Shown one piece after another: positions 27,861 to 37,782 of a stretch of DNA of 64,000 nt (position 1 is its first letter; each line of letters starts with the position of its first letter). Under the pieces are notes generated by a model, which ran no database searches, was not told the DNA's origin, and saw nothing but the letters and a program-made list of their open reading frames with translations. A program made the position numbers and the translations under genes. The stretch is from the NCBI RefSeq assembly GCF_002269345.1, contig NZ_CP022889.1:2398501-2462500 (forward strand). Direction: 5' to 3'. This stretch comes from Tsuneonella mangrovi (GTDB taxonomy: Bacteria; Pseudomonadota; Alphaproteobacteria; Sphingomonadales; Sphingomonadaceae).

Positions 27861-30221
27861 GTGAACGAATACCGGCGTACCCCCGATGTCAGTCCGGACG
27901 GTCTTCCGTTTCTGACGATTCTCGGCCTGCGCGATGCGGAGGACGATGACTGGGGGCGCCTGCGCGGCATGCAGTATGCCCAGCTCCAGAAGACCATGTG
28001 GTTGCGGATCGTTGTCCATGCGATCAACGCGGCCATCATCCTTTCGATCTACATCGGCAAGGCACCCGCGACTGCACTGGTAGCCTTCGTCTCGGCGCTT
28101 GTCGTGGCGCTGACGATCAATGCACGGTCGGACAAGATGTTGGCCGATGCCGAAGGGCGCAGGATTTCGACCAACGAAGTGCGGCAAAAGTCGATGGGAG
28201 CGCTGTTGGTGGGGCTCGCCTGGTGCGTGCCCCTGATTGTGTTCGCTCAGTATGGCGGCCCAGCCGATCGAGCCGCCGCTTTCATGATCGTCGCTGGATT
28301 GCTTGCCGGGTCGGCGCTCATCAATGGGGTTGTTCCGCTCACGACAGTGATCTTCGGAGCGGTGACTGGACCTGTCGCGATAGGGGCTTTCGCTTGGTTC
28401 GGGGACTCGGGCCTTGCCCTGATCGCTGCAGGCTTCCTGTCGATGATTGCCATCGGCACGACGAAAGTGGCGCACGTCTATCTCAAGGCGTGCATCGCCG
28501 AAGCCGGGATGGCGGAAAAGAGCGAGGTCGTGTCGCTTCTCCTGCGCGAATTCGAGGAAAACCAGGCCGATTGGCTGTGGCAGATCGATACCAATCGGAT
28601 CGTCCGTTCGGCCAGCCCGCGATTTGTCTTCGCGCTCGGCAAGCCGGTTGAAGAAATTGAAGGCAAGCCCTTCCTGCAGCTCATTTCGGGCGAAGCATGG
28701 GAGACCGGCCAGTTCGCGCCGAGCCTGCATGAGCTGGCCGAGCACCTGAAGCGTCGCGAGAGCTTCTCAAACCTGATGGTCCGGGTCACGATCGGGCGCG
28801 AGCATCGCTGGTGGGAGCTTTCGGGGACTCCGATGCTCGACGACAATGGAACCTATCTCGGCATTCGCGGAGTTGGATCCGACGTTACCGAACAGCGCGA
28901 ATCGACCGAGAAGATCGCCTATCTCGCGCGCTACGATACCCTGACCGGGCTGCCGAACCGGCTCATGCTGACCGAGGCGCTGGGCGACGCCTTGCGCTTC
29001 GTCGAACAATGGCGCACCCGCTGCGCGTTCCTGATGATCGATCTCGACCGGTTCAAGGCGGTCAACGATTCTCTCGGACACCAGGTCGGTGACAAGTTGC
29101 TGGCGCAGGTTTCCGCGCGGCTCAACGAACTGGTCGGAGAAGACAAACTGGTTGGCCGGCTGGGCGGCGATGAATTTGCCATCGTGATCCGCGATGCATC
29201 CGACAAGGCCGTGATCGACGTAGTGGCCCGCCGCGTGATCGAACGTCTTTCGCAACCCTATCACGTCGACCAGCACACGCTCTACGTCGGGGCCAGCGTC
29301 GGTTCGGCTATCGGTCCGCGCGATGGCGGCACGGTCGAAGAAATCATGCGCAATGCCGACCTCGCGCTCTACCGCGCAAAGGACGAGGGCGGCGGCGAGC
29401 ACTTCAGCTACGAGCCGGCCCTCCACTCCAACGCCGAGGAGCGCCGCCAACTCGAGTTCGCGCTGCGCAGCGCGCTCGAAAAGCGGGAACTCGAGCTCAA
29501 CTACCAGCCCGTCGTGGATGCAGTGACCGAAGAAGTCGTCAGTTTCGAGGCGCTGGTGCGCTGGAACAGCGGCGACCATGGCTCGGTTAGCCCGGTGAAG
29601 TTCATTCCGCTGGCCGAGGACACCCGGCTGATCGTGCCGATCGGCGCGTGGGTGCTGGAGCAAGCGTGCCGAGAAGCGACCAGCTGGCCGGAACACGTGC
29701 GGGTGGCGGTCAACGTCTCGCCCGAACAGCTGTTCGAGCCCGATTTTCCAGCCACGGTCGTGCGTGCCTTGTCAGCCAGCGGGCTCGAGGCCGCTCGGCT
29801 AGAACTCGAAGTGACCGAGAGCATATTCGTGCGCGATTCAGGAGTTGCCGCCAACGCGCTCGAGCAGGTTATGGCGCTCGGCTGCACCGTCGCGCTCGAC
29901 GATTTCGGGACCGGCTATTCTTCGCTCGGTTACCTGCGCAAGCTGAAATTCGCGACGATCAAGATCGACAAGACTTTCGTCCAGGGCGCGGCACAAGATT
30001 CCGCCGAGAGCATGGCGATCATCCGTGCGGTGGTGGCGATGGCAGACAGCCTGGGAATGACCACGACCGCCGAGGGCGTCGAGAACGCAACCGAGGCGGA
30101 ATTGATTCGTGCGTTGGGCTGCTCGAAGATCCAGGGCTATCACTTCGGGCGCCCGATGAATGCCGAGGAAACGTTGAACGTGTTCCGGAGGAAGCGCCCT
30201 AACGACCGGCTAACCGCCTGA
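27861..30221 (+). CDS. Membrane GGDEF-EAL protein with PAS domain (c-di-GMP turnover)
   Basis: 786 aa. Residues about 36-215 hold five or six hydrophobic helices (a MASE-like sensor). A PAS-type domain follows at about 235-350 (VSLLLREFEENQADWLWQID, RGVGSDVTEQRE). The GGDEF domain has an intact RLGGDEFAIVI (about 435), and the EAL domain has FEALVRW (about 562) and DDFGTGYSSLGYL. Both catalytic signatures are complete, so it could make or destroy cyclic di-GMP. The GTG start at 27861 is the longest credible one, with no strong ribosome site. It appears monocistronic after glmS and converges with purQ. Confidence 0.88.
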   Translation: MNEYRRTPDVSPDGLPFLTILGLRDAEDDDWGRLRGMQYAQLQKTMWLRIVVHAINAAIILSIYIGKAPATALVAFVSALVVALTINARSDKMLADAEGRRISTNEVRQKSMGALLVGLAWCVPLIVFAQYGGPADRAAAFMIVAGLLAGSALINGVVPLTTVIFGAVTGPVAIGAFAWFGDSGLALIAAGFLSMIAIGTTKVAHVYLKACIAEAGMAEKSEVVSLLLREFEENQADWLWQIDTNRIVRSASPRFVFALGKPVEEIEGKPFLQLISGEAWETGQFAPSLHELAEHLKRRESFSNLMVRVTIGREHRWWELSGTPMLDDNGTYLGIRGVGSDVTEQRESTEKIAYLARYDTLTGLPNRLMLTEALGDALRFVEQWRTRCAFLMIDLDRFKAVNDSLGHQVGDKLLAQVSARLNELVGEDKLVGRLGGDEFAIVIRDASDKAVIDVVARRVIERLSQPYHVDQHTLYVGASVGSAIGPRDGGTVEEIMRNADLALYRAKDEGGGEHFSYEPALHSNAEERRQLEFALRSALEKRELELNYQPVVDAVTEEVVSFEALVRWNSGDHGSVSPVKFIPLAEDTRLIVPIGAWVLEQACREATSWPEHVRVAVNVSPEQLFEPDFPATVVRALSASGLEAARLELEVTESIFVRDSGVAANALEQVMALGCTVALDDFGTGYSSLGYLRKLKFATIKIDKTFVQGAAQDSAESMAIIRAVVAMADSLGMTTTAEGVENATEAELIRALGCSKIQGYHFGRPMNAEETLNVFRRKRPNDRLTA

Positions 30222-30248
30222 CCGCGGGTCACTACCGGTTCGGCGCAG

Positions 30249-30926
30249 TCAGGAATCCACCAGGCCCTTGATCGCGCTTTCGAACAGTGCGCGGCCGTCG
30301 CTACCGCCCAGTTCGGGCTCGATCGCCCGTTCGGGATGCGGCATCATTCCCAGCACGTTGCCCGCCTGGTTGAGAATGCCGGCGATCGAGCGCTGCGACC
30401 CGTTGACTTCGTCGGCGTAGCGAAATGCGACGCGTCCTTCTCCTTCGAGCCGGTCGAGCGTCTGCGTGTCGGCGAAATAGTTGCCGTCGTGGTGCGCGAC
30501 GGGGATGTTGATCGTCTGGCCCGCTTCATATCCGGCGGTGAACAGCGACTGGCTGTTCTCGACCGTCAGCGGCACGGTGCGGCAAGTGAACGTCAGCTGG
30601 GCGTTGCGCATCAGCGCGCCGGGTAGCAGTTCGCTTTCGGTAAGGACCTGGAAGCCGTTGCACACGCCGAGCACCGGAACTCCGCGGCCGGCAGCAGCGA
30701 TCACCGCACGCATGATCGGGCTGCGACTGGCGATCGCTCCGCAGCGCAAGTAATCGCCGTAGGAGAAACCGCCCGGGATCGCGATGAAATCGACACCTTC
30801 GGGCAAGTCCGCGTCGCCGTGCCAAACCCGGATCGCAGGCTCGCCCGAGACCTTTTCCAGCGCAACCGCCATGTCGCGATCGCAGTTGGAACCGGGAAAG
30901 GTGATCACTGCGCCGCGAAATGCCAT
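30249..30926 (-). CDS. purQ: Phosphoribosylformylglycinamidine synthase, glutaminase subunit
   Basis: 225 aa. A class I glutamine amidotransferase: [18 protein letters not shown] at the start, the nucleophile Cys in [13 protein letters not shown], and the His/Glu region [16 protein letters not shown]. It supplies ammonia to PurL together with PurS in purine synthesis. The ATG at 30926 shares one base with the purS stop (TGATG), so an upstream in-frame start inside purS is unlikely. Confidence 0.95.
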   Translation of the reverse strand: MAFRGAVITFPGSNCDRDMAVALEKVSGEPAIRVWHGDADLPEGVDFIAIPGGFSYGDYLRCGAIASRSPIMRAVIAAAGRGVPVLGVCNGFQVLTESELLPGALMRNAQLTFTCRTVPLTVENSQSLFTAGYEAGQTINIPVAHHDGNYFADTQTLDRLEGEGRVAFRYADEVNGSQRSIAGILNQAGNVLGMMPHPERAIEPELGGSDGRALFESAIKGLVDS

Positions 30927-31165
30927 CACGCCGTCTCCAGCTTCTCGATGCGGTAATTTTCGATCACCATGTTGGCGAGCAGCTTGCGACACATGTCGTC
31001 GAGCGCCTCGTCGGTGGTGTCGTCAGCCACGTCCATTTCGATGAAGCGGCCGACCCGCACATCGTCGACTCCGGCGAAGCCGAGCCCTTCGAGCGCATGG
31101 TGGACGGCGCGGCCCTGCGGGTCGAGCACCCCGGGCTTGAGCGAAACATAGACGCGGACTTTCAT
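30926..31165 (-). CDS. purS: Phosphoribosylformylglycinamidine synthase subunit PurS
   Basis: 79 aa. It begins [18 protein letters not shown], contains [13 protein letters not shown] and [11 protein letters not shown], and ends RIEKLETA. The small PurS dimer links PurQ to PurL. It is immediately followed by purQ. In many alphaproteobacteria purC sits directly upstream; here purC is about 4 kb away on the same strand, with two other genes between. Confidence 0.94.
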   Translation of the reverse strand: MKVRVYVSLKPGVLDPQGRAVHHALEGLGFAGVDDVRVGRFIEMDVADDTTDEALDDMCRKLLANMVIENYRIEKLETA

Positions 31166-31252
31166 CGGCGGCCTTTCGTGGCGGTAATAGGCAGGGCGCG
31201 GGACTCGCGCGCCCTATGGCGCGAACCGTCGCCAACGGCAAGCGCCCACGTA

Positions 31253-34132
31253 TCAGTTGTTCGCAGGCGGCTCGGTATCGCCGGGCTTGGGCAGAGCGAG
31301 GATTTCGACCGCCTGATCGGGGCGGAGGAACCGTGCCGCAGCTGCTTCGACGTCGGACGCGGTCACTTGCCCGATCAGCCCGGGCATCTCCGCGAAGCGT
31401 GCAATCCGGTCTGGACGGGTCTGCGCCCGCGCGACCAGCCGCATCCACCCGCCGTTGCTCTTGAGCGCGTTGGCATAGCTTTCGAGCAACGGCTGGCGCG
31501 CGCGGTCGAGCGTATCTGCCGACACTGGCTCCCTCGCCAGCCGTTCGATCACCGCGCGGATAGCGGCTTCCGACACGGCGACATCCTTCACGTCGACCGA
31601 CGCGTAGATCGAGAATGTCCCGTAATCGATCCAAAGGTCCGAGGGATCGCTGCTGGCGCCGGGGCTATAGGTCTTTCCGAGCCGCTCGCGCAGTTCCTCC
31701 TGCAACTCGATCTGCACCACCCGTTCGAGCATCTCGAGCCGCGCATCTTCTGCGGCGTTGCGGTCGTCGACCGTTGGCCAGACCATCGCGATCAGCGCCT
31801 GGTCCGCCTCACCGGTGTGATAGATCACGTGGCGGGTGCGTTGGTCGGTGAACGGCCTGTGGCGCAGCGCAGGAGCGTCGTCGAAGTCCGCTGCGCGAGA
31901 CGGCAGCGCGCCGAGCGTTTTTGCCACAAGGGCGATGGCCCGGTCGGGATCGAAATCGCCGACCAATGCCAGCTCGATCGCGCCATGCTGGAGGTTGCCG
32001 GAAATCGCATCCTTGAGTTTGGCGAAGGTCAGCGCTTCGTAGGCGCTCTGCGGCTGGAGCGTGAAGCGCGGGTCCCCGCCGGACAGGATGCCACCGATCG
32101 ATGTCCCGAGCGCGCTGCCCGGCGTTGCGTCCTTGCGCTTGAAGTAGTCGTCGATCGAGCGGTGGAAGCGCACTTGTCCTTCGATCCGGTAGCCCGGATC
32201 GGTGATCGCGGCGGCAAGCAGGTCGAGTTGCCGCGGGAGATCCTTGGGGATCGTTCCGCCGCTCATCACAAACGCATCTCCGCGATTTCCGATCGAGAAT
32301 CGCACCGTGCGCCCGGCAAGAATCGATTCGATCTCGTCCTGCGAATGCTTGCCGAGCCCGCCCATTGGCAGGCTCGAAACCATCGCTGTCGCCAGCGGGT
32401 CCTGCTTGGTGTTGAGCAGGTCGCCGCCTGCGATCGCCAAGTGAAACGAAATACGGTCCTTCGCGAGGGTCGTCCGCTTGAGATCGAGCCGGACCCCGTT
32501 GGCAAAGCGGATTTCACGGATCCCCAGCTTGGGCGTCGTCACGTCCGAAACGACCTTGCCGGGGGTGCCGAAATCCGAATAGCCGAAGTCCTTGAGCGCC
32601 TTGGTTACGGGCGGGGCGAGCGGGGCGGCCATTGCGGCGGTCCACGTCGCGCGCAGCGCACCGGCACCTCCGTTGGGAGCGACGCGCCCTTCGAAGCGGA
32701 TCATCGGATCGTCGAGCGGCGCGGCGTCGGCCTTGAGGGCAGCGAGCACCGCAGCCGGAGTGATTTGCGGCGCGAAGGCATTGAACCGTTCAAGCGAACT
32801 TTGCGGGGTCGAGGGGACAAGTCCATCCTCGATCAGGCTATCGGCCGCGGACACTAGTGCCGCATTGCTGCGGGTATCGGCAGAGCCGGCGGCGTTGACC
32901 TGTGCTGCGCGCTGGCGGGCGACCTGCTCGGCCACTTCGGCATCGCTGAAGCCATAGCTCATAGCCTGGCGATAGACCCGCGCCGCCGCTTCGAGGCCCT
33001 TCTGCCAGCCGCCGTCGACCGTGTTGATAACCAGGTTGGTCATCCGCCCGGATTCGAAGATGTCGCCGGTGCCGAACCCGGCACTCCGGAATGGCGGATC
33101 GTCACTCCGTGCGAGCTGGCTCAGCCGCCGGTTGACGATCGCATAGCCGATCTGGCGCAGAAGGTTCTGCCGCCGCTCGGCCACCGAATCCGGGCGGTCA
33201 TGCCAAGCTTCCATCCGGGTGGCGGTGACCTTCTCCGACAGTGCCGGATCGAGAAACACGTCGGTCAGCCCCTTTCGCGCCGGATCGATCGGCCCGGTGA
33301 CCGGTGGCGGAGGAGGCGGGGCAGCCGTCCAGCTCGCGAATTCGGCGCGGATTTTCGCCTCGACCTTGGCCACGTCGATATCGCCGACGACGATCAGCAC
33401 GGCGTTCGAAGGCACGTAGTTGCGCGAATAGAATGCCCGCAGCCGCTGCGAATTGGCGGCATCGATCGTTTCGGTCGTGCCGATCGGCAAGCGCCGGGTA
33501 TAGCGCGCGTCGGGCGTGAGGAATGCCCACTGGTCCTCTACGTCACGCAGCGAGTAATTTGTCCGGTCGCGCTTTTCCGACAGGATCACGCCGCGTTCGC
33601 GATCGATCGCATCCTGGGCCAGCGTCAGGTTGCTGGCGGTCTCTCGCATCAGCATCAGCGCGGTATCGATCATGTCGGGCGCGACGTTGGGCAGGTCGAG
33701 CTTGTAGGTGGTTGCTTCGAACCCGGTGGAGGCGTTGGTGTCGGCACCGAACGCCAGCCCCTTGCGCTCAAGCAGCTTGACCATCTCGCCTTCGGGAACG
33801 TGGGTCGATCCGTTGAAGGCCATATGCTCGAGGAAGTGCGCGAGCCCGCGTTCGTCGGGGGTTTCTTCCAGTGAGCCCGAGCCGATCCGCAGCCTTACAA
33901 GTGCTGTGCCCGCAGGGGTTTGGTTGTGCCGCAGCGCGTAGCGCATTCCGTTGGGCAGCGTGCCGAAAGTCCACGCCGGATCGACCGGGATATCGCTCTG
34001 CCGGTAGGTCCACTGGTGGTTTTCCGCCGGTCCGTTGTCGGGCAGCGTGGCCAGTGTCGGGGGCGTTTCCGCCTGCAGCGAAGGCGTGATGGCAAGGGCG
34101 AGGGCGGCGACCGCAACAGCAACAAAGCGCAT
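31253..34132 (-). CDS. Secreted M16-family zinc metallopeptidase
   Basis: 959 aa, made of two homologous M16 halves. A signal peptide (residues 1-21, ending PSLQAE) sends it to the periplasm. The inverted zinc motif HFLEH is at residues 99-103 (in GLAHFLEHMAFNGS), with the third ligand Glu in ERGVILSEKRDR. The second half (from about 480) lacks the zinc motif, as usual for the inactive lobe, and has TYSPGASSDPSD near the C-terminus. The family cuts peptides or processes envelope proteins. It lies between purS and a divergent lipid-kinase gene; no functional link to purine genes is evident. Confidence 0.88.
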   Translation of the reverse strand: MRFVAVAVAALALAITPSLQAETPPTLATLPDNGPAENHQWTYRQSDIPVDPAWTFGTLPNGMRYALRHNQTPAGTALVRLRIGSGSLEETPDERGLAHFLEHMAFNGSTHVPEGEMVKLLERKGLAFGADTNASTGFEATTYKLDLPNVAPDMIDTALMLMRETASNLTLAQDAIDRERGVILSEKRDRTNYSLRDVEDQWAFLTPDARYTRRLPIGTTETIDAANSQRLRAFYSRNYVPSNAVLIVVGDIDVAKVEAKIRAEFASWTAAPPPPPPVTGPIDPARKGLTDVFLDPALSEKVTATRMEAWHDRPDSVAERRQNLLRQIGYAIVNRRLSQLARSDDPPFRSAGFGTGDIFESGRMTNLVINTVDGGWQKGLEAAARVYRQAMSYGFSDAEVAEQVARQRAAQVNAAGSADTRSNAALVSAADSLIEDGLVPSTPQSSLERFNAFAPQITPAAVLAALKADAAPLDDPMIRFEGRVAPNGGAGALRATWTAAMAAPLAPPVTKALKDFGYSDFGTPGKVVSDVTTPKLGIREIRFANGVRLDLKRTTLAKDRISFHLAIAGGDLLNTKQDPLATAMVSSLPMGGLGKHSQDEIESILAGRTVRFSIGNRGDAFVMSGGTIPKDLPRQLDLLAAAITDPGYRIEGQVRFHRSIDDYFKRKDATPGSALGTSIGGILSGGDPRFTLQPQSAYEALTFAKLKDAISGNLQHGAIELALVGDFDPDRAIALVAKTLGALPSRAADFDDAPALRHRPFTDQRTRHVIYHTGEADQALIAMVWPTVDDRNAAEDARLEMLERVVQIELQEELRERLGKTYSPGASSDPSDLWIDYGTFSIYASVDVKDVAVSEAAIRAVIERLAREPVSADTLDRARQPLLESYANALKSNGGWMRLVARAQTRPDRIARFAEMPGLIGQVTASDVEAAAARFLRPDQAVEILALPKPGDTEPPANN

Positions 34133-34230
34133 GGCCAGCGCCTTTGCCCCTCAAATCGGGCGAAGACAAGGCAGGCAAAGCGAAGGATTTTTACCGATTT
34201 GCTCACTCGCCGGTGCTAGGGGCGGCGGCG

Positions 34231-35109
34231 ATGGAGATGGACCTCGTCTACAACCCGATGGCGGGCAGTTTCAGCGAGCGCCGCTTGCTGGCGCTGGTGC
34301 GCGCGCTGGAGCGGCAAGGCGCGAACGTCAACCTGCTTCCGACCCGGGCGGACGGAGCCGTGCTTTCGGGCAAGGCCGACCTGGTCTGCGTACACGGCGG
34401 CGACGGGACCTTGCGCGATACCGTGCAGACATTGGGGGGTGATGCGGGCAAAGTGCCACTTTGCATTGCTCCGTCGGGCACGATCAACCTCGTTGCGCGC
34501 GAGCTCGGCTACGCCCGCGATCCGCGCAAGTTCGCGCGCCAGGTTTCCGAGGCATGGGCGCGCGGGCCCGATGGCTGGATCGATGCACCGCTCTACACGC
34601 TCGGCGGAATGCCGGTTGTCGCGTGCCTTTCGATCGGGGCGGACAGTCACGCGGTGGCCGAGGTGTCGGGTGCGCTCAAGAAGTGGATCGGGCGGCTCGC
34701 GTATGTCGTGGCGATCATGCGCCAGCTGCGCCGCTGGCCGCGCGAGAAGCTGGCGATCAAGGGTGAACTGGCCGACGGCACGCCGTTCGAAACCACCGCC
34801 GAAGCGGTGATCGCCAGCCATGGCGCGCTCTATGCGGGGCCCTTCCGCTTGTCGCCGCGCGCAGCCTTGCAGGCGGATTCGGTCGAGCTGATCACGCTCG
34901 ACCGTTCGTCGCGCATGACGACGCTGGCGTTCGCGCTCGCGGCCTTGCTGCGCATGCCGATCGCGCGGCTGGGGCTGGCCGAAATCCGCACCGTTCGCCG
35001 GGTCACCTTTGATCGTTGCGTCAGCCCGGTGCAGGTCGATGGCGATCACATGCCCGATTGCGCCTATGCCATCGGGCCCAGCGGGATGAGCTTGCGCTAC
35101 GTGATCTGA
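34231..35109 (+). CDS. Diacylglycerol/lipid kinase family protein
   Basis: 292 aa from ATG at 34231, with TAGGGGCGG as ribosome site; a longer frame from TTG at 34144 crosses the promoter region and lacks one. It has DLVYNPMAGSF, the nucleotide loop CVHGGDGTLRDTV, and PSGTINLVARELG, where many family members have GTGNDFAR. It should phosphorylate a lipid such as diacylglycerol or a sphingoid base; the exact substrate is unknown. It is divergent from the M16 peptidase and ends 4 bases before the convergent purC. Confidence 0.8.
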   Translation: MEMDLVYNPMAGSFSERRLLALVRALERQGANVNLLPTRADGAVLSGKADLVCVHGGDGTLRDTVQTLGGDAGKVPLCIAPSGTINLVARELGYARDPRKFARQVSEAWARGPDGWIDAPLYTLGGMPVVACLSIGADSHAVAEVSGALKKWIGRLAYVVAIMRQLRRWPREKLAIKGELADGTPFETTAEAVIASHGALYAGPFRLSPRAALQADSVELITLDRSSRMTTLAFALAALLRMPIARLGLAEIRTVRRVTFDRCVSPVQVDGDHMPDCAYAIGPSGMSLRYVI

Positions 35110-35112
35110 CGG

Positions 35113-35919
35113 TTACTTTTTGGGCTTGGCCTTGCCGCGTAGCCGGCCGCGGTGAGCGGACAGGTCGAAGACCTCGCCCGGGCCGCCGTCGTCGTTCTGC
35201 AGCAGGCCGAGACGGCGAGCCACTTCCTGGTAGGCCTCTTCCTCACCGCCGAGGTCGCGGCGGAAGCGGTCCTTGTCGAGCTTCTCGCCGGTCGCTAGAT
35301 CCCACAGGCGGCAGCCGTCGGGGCTGATTTCGTCGGCCAGGATGAGGCGCGAATAGTCGCCGTCCCACAGTCGCCCGAATTCGAGCTTGAAGTCGATCAG
35401 GCGGATGCCGATCGCGGCGAACATCCCGCTCATGAAATCGTTGATCCGGATCGCCATGCTGGAAATGTCCTGCATCTCCTCGTGGCTCGCCCAGTTGAAG
35501 CAGGCGATTTCCTCTTCCGAAACGAACGGATCGCCGAGCCCGTCGTCCTTGTAGCTGTATTCGAGCAGCGTGTGCGGCAGCGGTTCGCCTTCCTCGATGC
35601 CGAGGCGCTTGCACAGCGAGCCGGCAGCAACGTTGCGCACGATCACTTCGAGCGGAACGATCTCGACCTGGCGGATCAGCTGTTCGCGCATGTTGAGGCG
35701 GCGGATGAAGTGCGTCGGGATGCCGATATGCGCCAGCCGCGTGAAGACATACTCGCTGATGCGGTTGTTGATCACGCCCTTGCCGTTGATCGTGCCCTTT
35801 TTCTGGGCGTTGAACGCGGTCGCGTCGTCCTTGAAATACTGGATCAAAGTGCCCGGTTCGGGGCCTTCGTAGAGGATCTTGGCCTTGCCTTCGTAGATCT
35901 GGCGGCGGCGGGTCGACAT
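35113..35919 (-). CDS. purC: SAICAR synthetase PurC
   Basis: 268 aa. [15 protein letters not shown] at the start, [32 protein letters not shown] and [15 protein letters not shown] are classical PurC segments. It joins aspartate to CAIR in purine synthesis. The Lys-rich tail GKAKPKK is a common alphaproteobacterial extension. It is transcribed alone here, with a compound hairpin upstream between it and the antiporter gene. Confidence 0.95.
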   Translation of the reverse strand: MSTRRRQIYEGKAKILYEGPEPGTLIQYFKDDATAFNAQKKGTINGKGVINNRISEYVFTRLAHIGIPTHFIRRLNMREQLIRQVEIVPLEVIVRNVAAGSLCKRLGIEEGEPLPHTLLEYSYKDDGLGDPFVSEEEIACFNWASHEEMQDISSMAIRINDFMSGMFAAIGIRLIDFKLEFGRLWDGDYSRLILADEISPDGCRLWDLATGEKLDKDRFRRDLGGEEEAYQEVARRLGLLQNDDGGPGEVFDLSAHRGRLRGKAKPKK

Positions 35920-35947
35920 GGGCGGTTACCTCAGGGGTGAAACACGA

Positions 35948-35992
35948 TGCCCCGGCGGGCGAGTCGCGGGTGACTCGCGCGATGCCGGGGCG
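35948..35992 (-). terminator. Compound stem-loop between the antiporter gene and purC
   Basis: The outer arms TGCCCCGGC (35948-35956) and GCCGGGGC (35984-35991) enclose a perfect inner hairpin, GCGAGTC (35960-35966) / GACTCGC (35972-35978). On the minus strand it follows the antiporter stop and precedes purC, so it may terminate the former or sit in the purC leader. The T run is minimal (GTGTTTC). Confidence 0.45.
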
Positions 35993-36044
35993 CAGCCGCG
36001 CCCATAGGCAAACGGGCGGTCAAAAGCAATCTGTGCGAGCGCGC

Positions 36045-37361
36045 CTAGTAGTCGCTACCCATGCCGATCTTCTCCGGTTCCGGTTCGACCGAGGGCAGGT
36101 GTTGGCGTTGCAGCCGTTCGATCATCTTGCCGAGCGTGGCGCGCTGGACGAGCACGGAGAACAGCACTGCAGCGAAAGTCGCTGCCAGCAGCAGGTTGCG
36201 CGTGCCGCCTTCGGGCAGCGACAGCACCAGCGCGATCGAGATGCCGCCACGCAGCCCGCCCCACCACAAAACGCGCACCGCGCCGGGAGCATCGAGGCTG
36301 ACCCCGGGCACTGCCTTGACCATCGCCCCGACCGAGACTGCGCGGGCAAGCAGAGTGATCGCAATCGCGGCAATCCCCAGTACCAGGTGTCCGCGACCGG
36401 GTACGAGGGCGATCATCTCAAGTCCAATCAGCAGGAACAGCACCGAGTTGAGCATCTCGTCGACCAGTTCCCAGAACTTGTGGACGTAATCGGCAGTGGT
36501 GTCGCTCATCGCGTGGGCCACCCCCTGGTTGCCGATCAACAGCCCTGCCACGGCCATCGCCAGCGGGCCGGAGACGTGGATCGCGCTTGCCAGCGCATAA
36601 CCGCCCATCACGATCGCCAGCGTGATGAGCACCTCGAGCGTGTATTCGTCCATGCTCGCCAGCGCCTTGTAGCCCAGCCAGCCGAACACGAGGCCCACCA
36701 GCACCCCGCCGCCGGCTTCCTCGGCAAACAGCTTGGCCCCTTCGGCGATGCTGAAGTCAGCCCCGGTCACCGCTGCGCCGAGCAGGATCGTGAACACCAC
36801 GATGCCGACGCCGTCGTTGAACAGGCTCTCCCCCGCGACCGCCGACTGGAGCGAGTGCGGCACGTTCTCTTCGCGCAGCACGCCGAGCACCGAGACCGGG
36901 TCGGTCGGGCTGATCAGCGCGCCGAACACGAAATACCAGATCGGCGCGATCGGCAATGCCATCAGCGCACCAACGCCCCACATCAGCGCGCCGACGATCA
37001 GTGTCGAAATGATCACCCCGACGGTCGAAAGCAGCAACACCGGCGCCCAGTCGCGCTTCAACCGCTCCAGATCGACGTGCATCGCCCCGGCAAACAGCAG
37101 GAAGCTGAGCATCCCTTGCAGCAGGGTGTCGGTGAAGTTCATCTCGTGGAGCAGGTTCGCGACCCAGTCGTCGAGCGTAATCCCGGGGATCAGCGCATTG
37201 GCCAGCATCACCGAGAGCGAGGCGAATGCGCCCATTACCGTCAGGCCGATGGTGTGCGGCAAGCGGATGTAGTGGTGATTGATGTAGCCGAAGATCGCCG
37301 CAGCGACGACGAGGATTGCGGCGATATCGAACGCTTCGAGGGCTTGGGACGTTTCGTGCAT
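36045..37361 (-). CDS. CPA1 family Na+/H+ antiporter (NhaP-like)
   Basis: 438 aa with about twelve hydrophobic segments. It has the ion-binding region FGALISPTDPVSVLGVLRE and the following AGESLFNDGVGIVVFTILLG, both diagnostic for CPA1 cation/proton exchangers. The region VLWWGGLRGGISIALVLSLP lies in the second half. It exchanges Na+ or K+ for H+ across the inner membrane for pH and salt control. It is a single gene; tRNA-Phe lies upstream on the same strand. Confidence 0.88.
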   Translation of the reverse strand: MHETSQALEAFDIAAILVVAAAIFGYINHHYIRLPHTIGLTVMGAFASLSVMLANALIPGITLDDWVANLLHEMNFTDTLLQGMLSFLLFAGAMHVDLERLKRDWAPVLLLSTVGVIISTLIVGALMWGVGALMALPIAPIWYFVFGALISPTDPVSVLGVLREENVPHSLQSAVAGESLFNDGVGIVVFTILLGAAVTGADFSIAEGAKLFAEEAGGGVLVGLVFGWLGYKALASMDEYTLEVLITLAIVMGGYALASAIHVSGPLAMAVAGLLIGNQGVAHAMSDTTADYVHKFWELVDEMLNSVLFLLIGLEMIALVPGRGHLVLGIAAIAITLLARAVSVGAMVKAVPGVSLDAPGAVRVLWWGGLRGGISIALVLSLPEGGTRNLLLAATFAAVLFSVLVQRATLGKMIERLQRQHLPSVEPEPEKIGMGSDY

Positions 37362-37425
37362 CAGGCAGCCTTAGCGCGCGTGCGTAAGGCCGCCAACGCT
37401 AACCAATCGATCGCCGGGAAGGGTG

Positions 37426-37501
37426 TGGTGCCCAGGGGCGGGATCGAACCACCGACACTGCGATTTTCAGTCGCATGCTCTACCAACTGAGCTACCTGGG
37501 C
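37426..37501 (-). tRNA. tRNA-Phe (GAA)
   Basis: A 76-nt cloverleaf on the minus strand. The acceptor GCCCAGG pairs with CCTGGGC, the discriminator is A and CCA is encoded. The D-arm is AGCTCAGTTGGTAGAGC, and anticodon GAA is in GCGACTGAAAATCGC. It closes the infA-maf-RNase-yacG block, an arrangement common in alphaproteobacteria. Confidence 0.95.
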
Positions 37502-37605
37502 AGGTCACCTGCGCGCGGGGCCAATTGCCGCCGGGCGGTTGGAGTGCGGCCCTATGGCCAAGCGAGCGCGGCTTGGCAAGGGGGGAATCGGCCCGCGCGC
37601 CCTGC

Positions 37606-37782
37606 TCAGTCGGAGTCCTCGCCGCGCACGATGTCGTCGGGGCTCGCTGGCGGGCCGGGGACGGCATAGCCATCGTTGAACCACTGCGCGAGGTCGCGGT
37701 CGCGGCAGCGCTGCGAACAGAACGGTGCGAACGCTTCTTTGCGTGGCTTCTTGCAGATCGGGCAAGGGCGAGGGGAAGTCAT
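37606..37782 (-). CDS. yacG: YacG zinc-binding protein (DNA gyrase inhibitor family)
   Basis: 58 aa. The four zinc Cys are in CPICKK and FCSQRCRDRD, followed by LAQWFNDGYAVPGPP, the family signature. E. coli YacG binds GyrB and inhibits gyrase. The ATG at 37782 overlaps the preceding RNase gene by 4 bases; the longer frame upstream is a shadow. It ends with an acidic tail (DIVRGEDSD). Confidence 0.92.
   Translation of the reverse strand: MTSPRPCPICKKPRKEAFAPFCSQRCRDRDLAQWFNDGYAVPGPPASPDDIVRGEDSD

Noticed and set aside
30920-32857. 645-codon frame opposite purS and the M16 peptidase
   Set aside because: It overlaps two confirmed genes on the other strand and shows only shadow composition.
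35937-37490. 517-codon frame opposite the Na+/H+ antiporter
   Set aside because: A His/Gln/Arg-rich shadow that also runs through tRNA-Phe.
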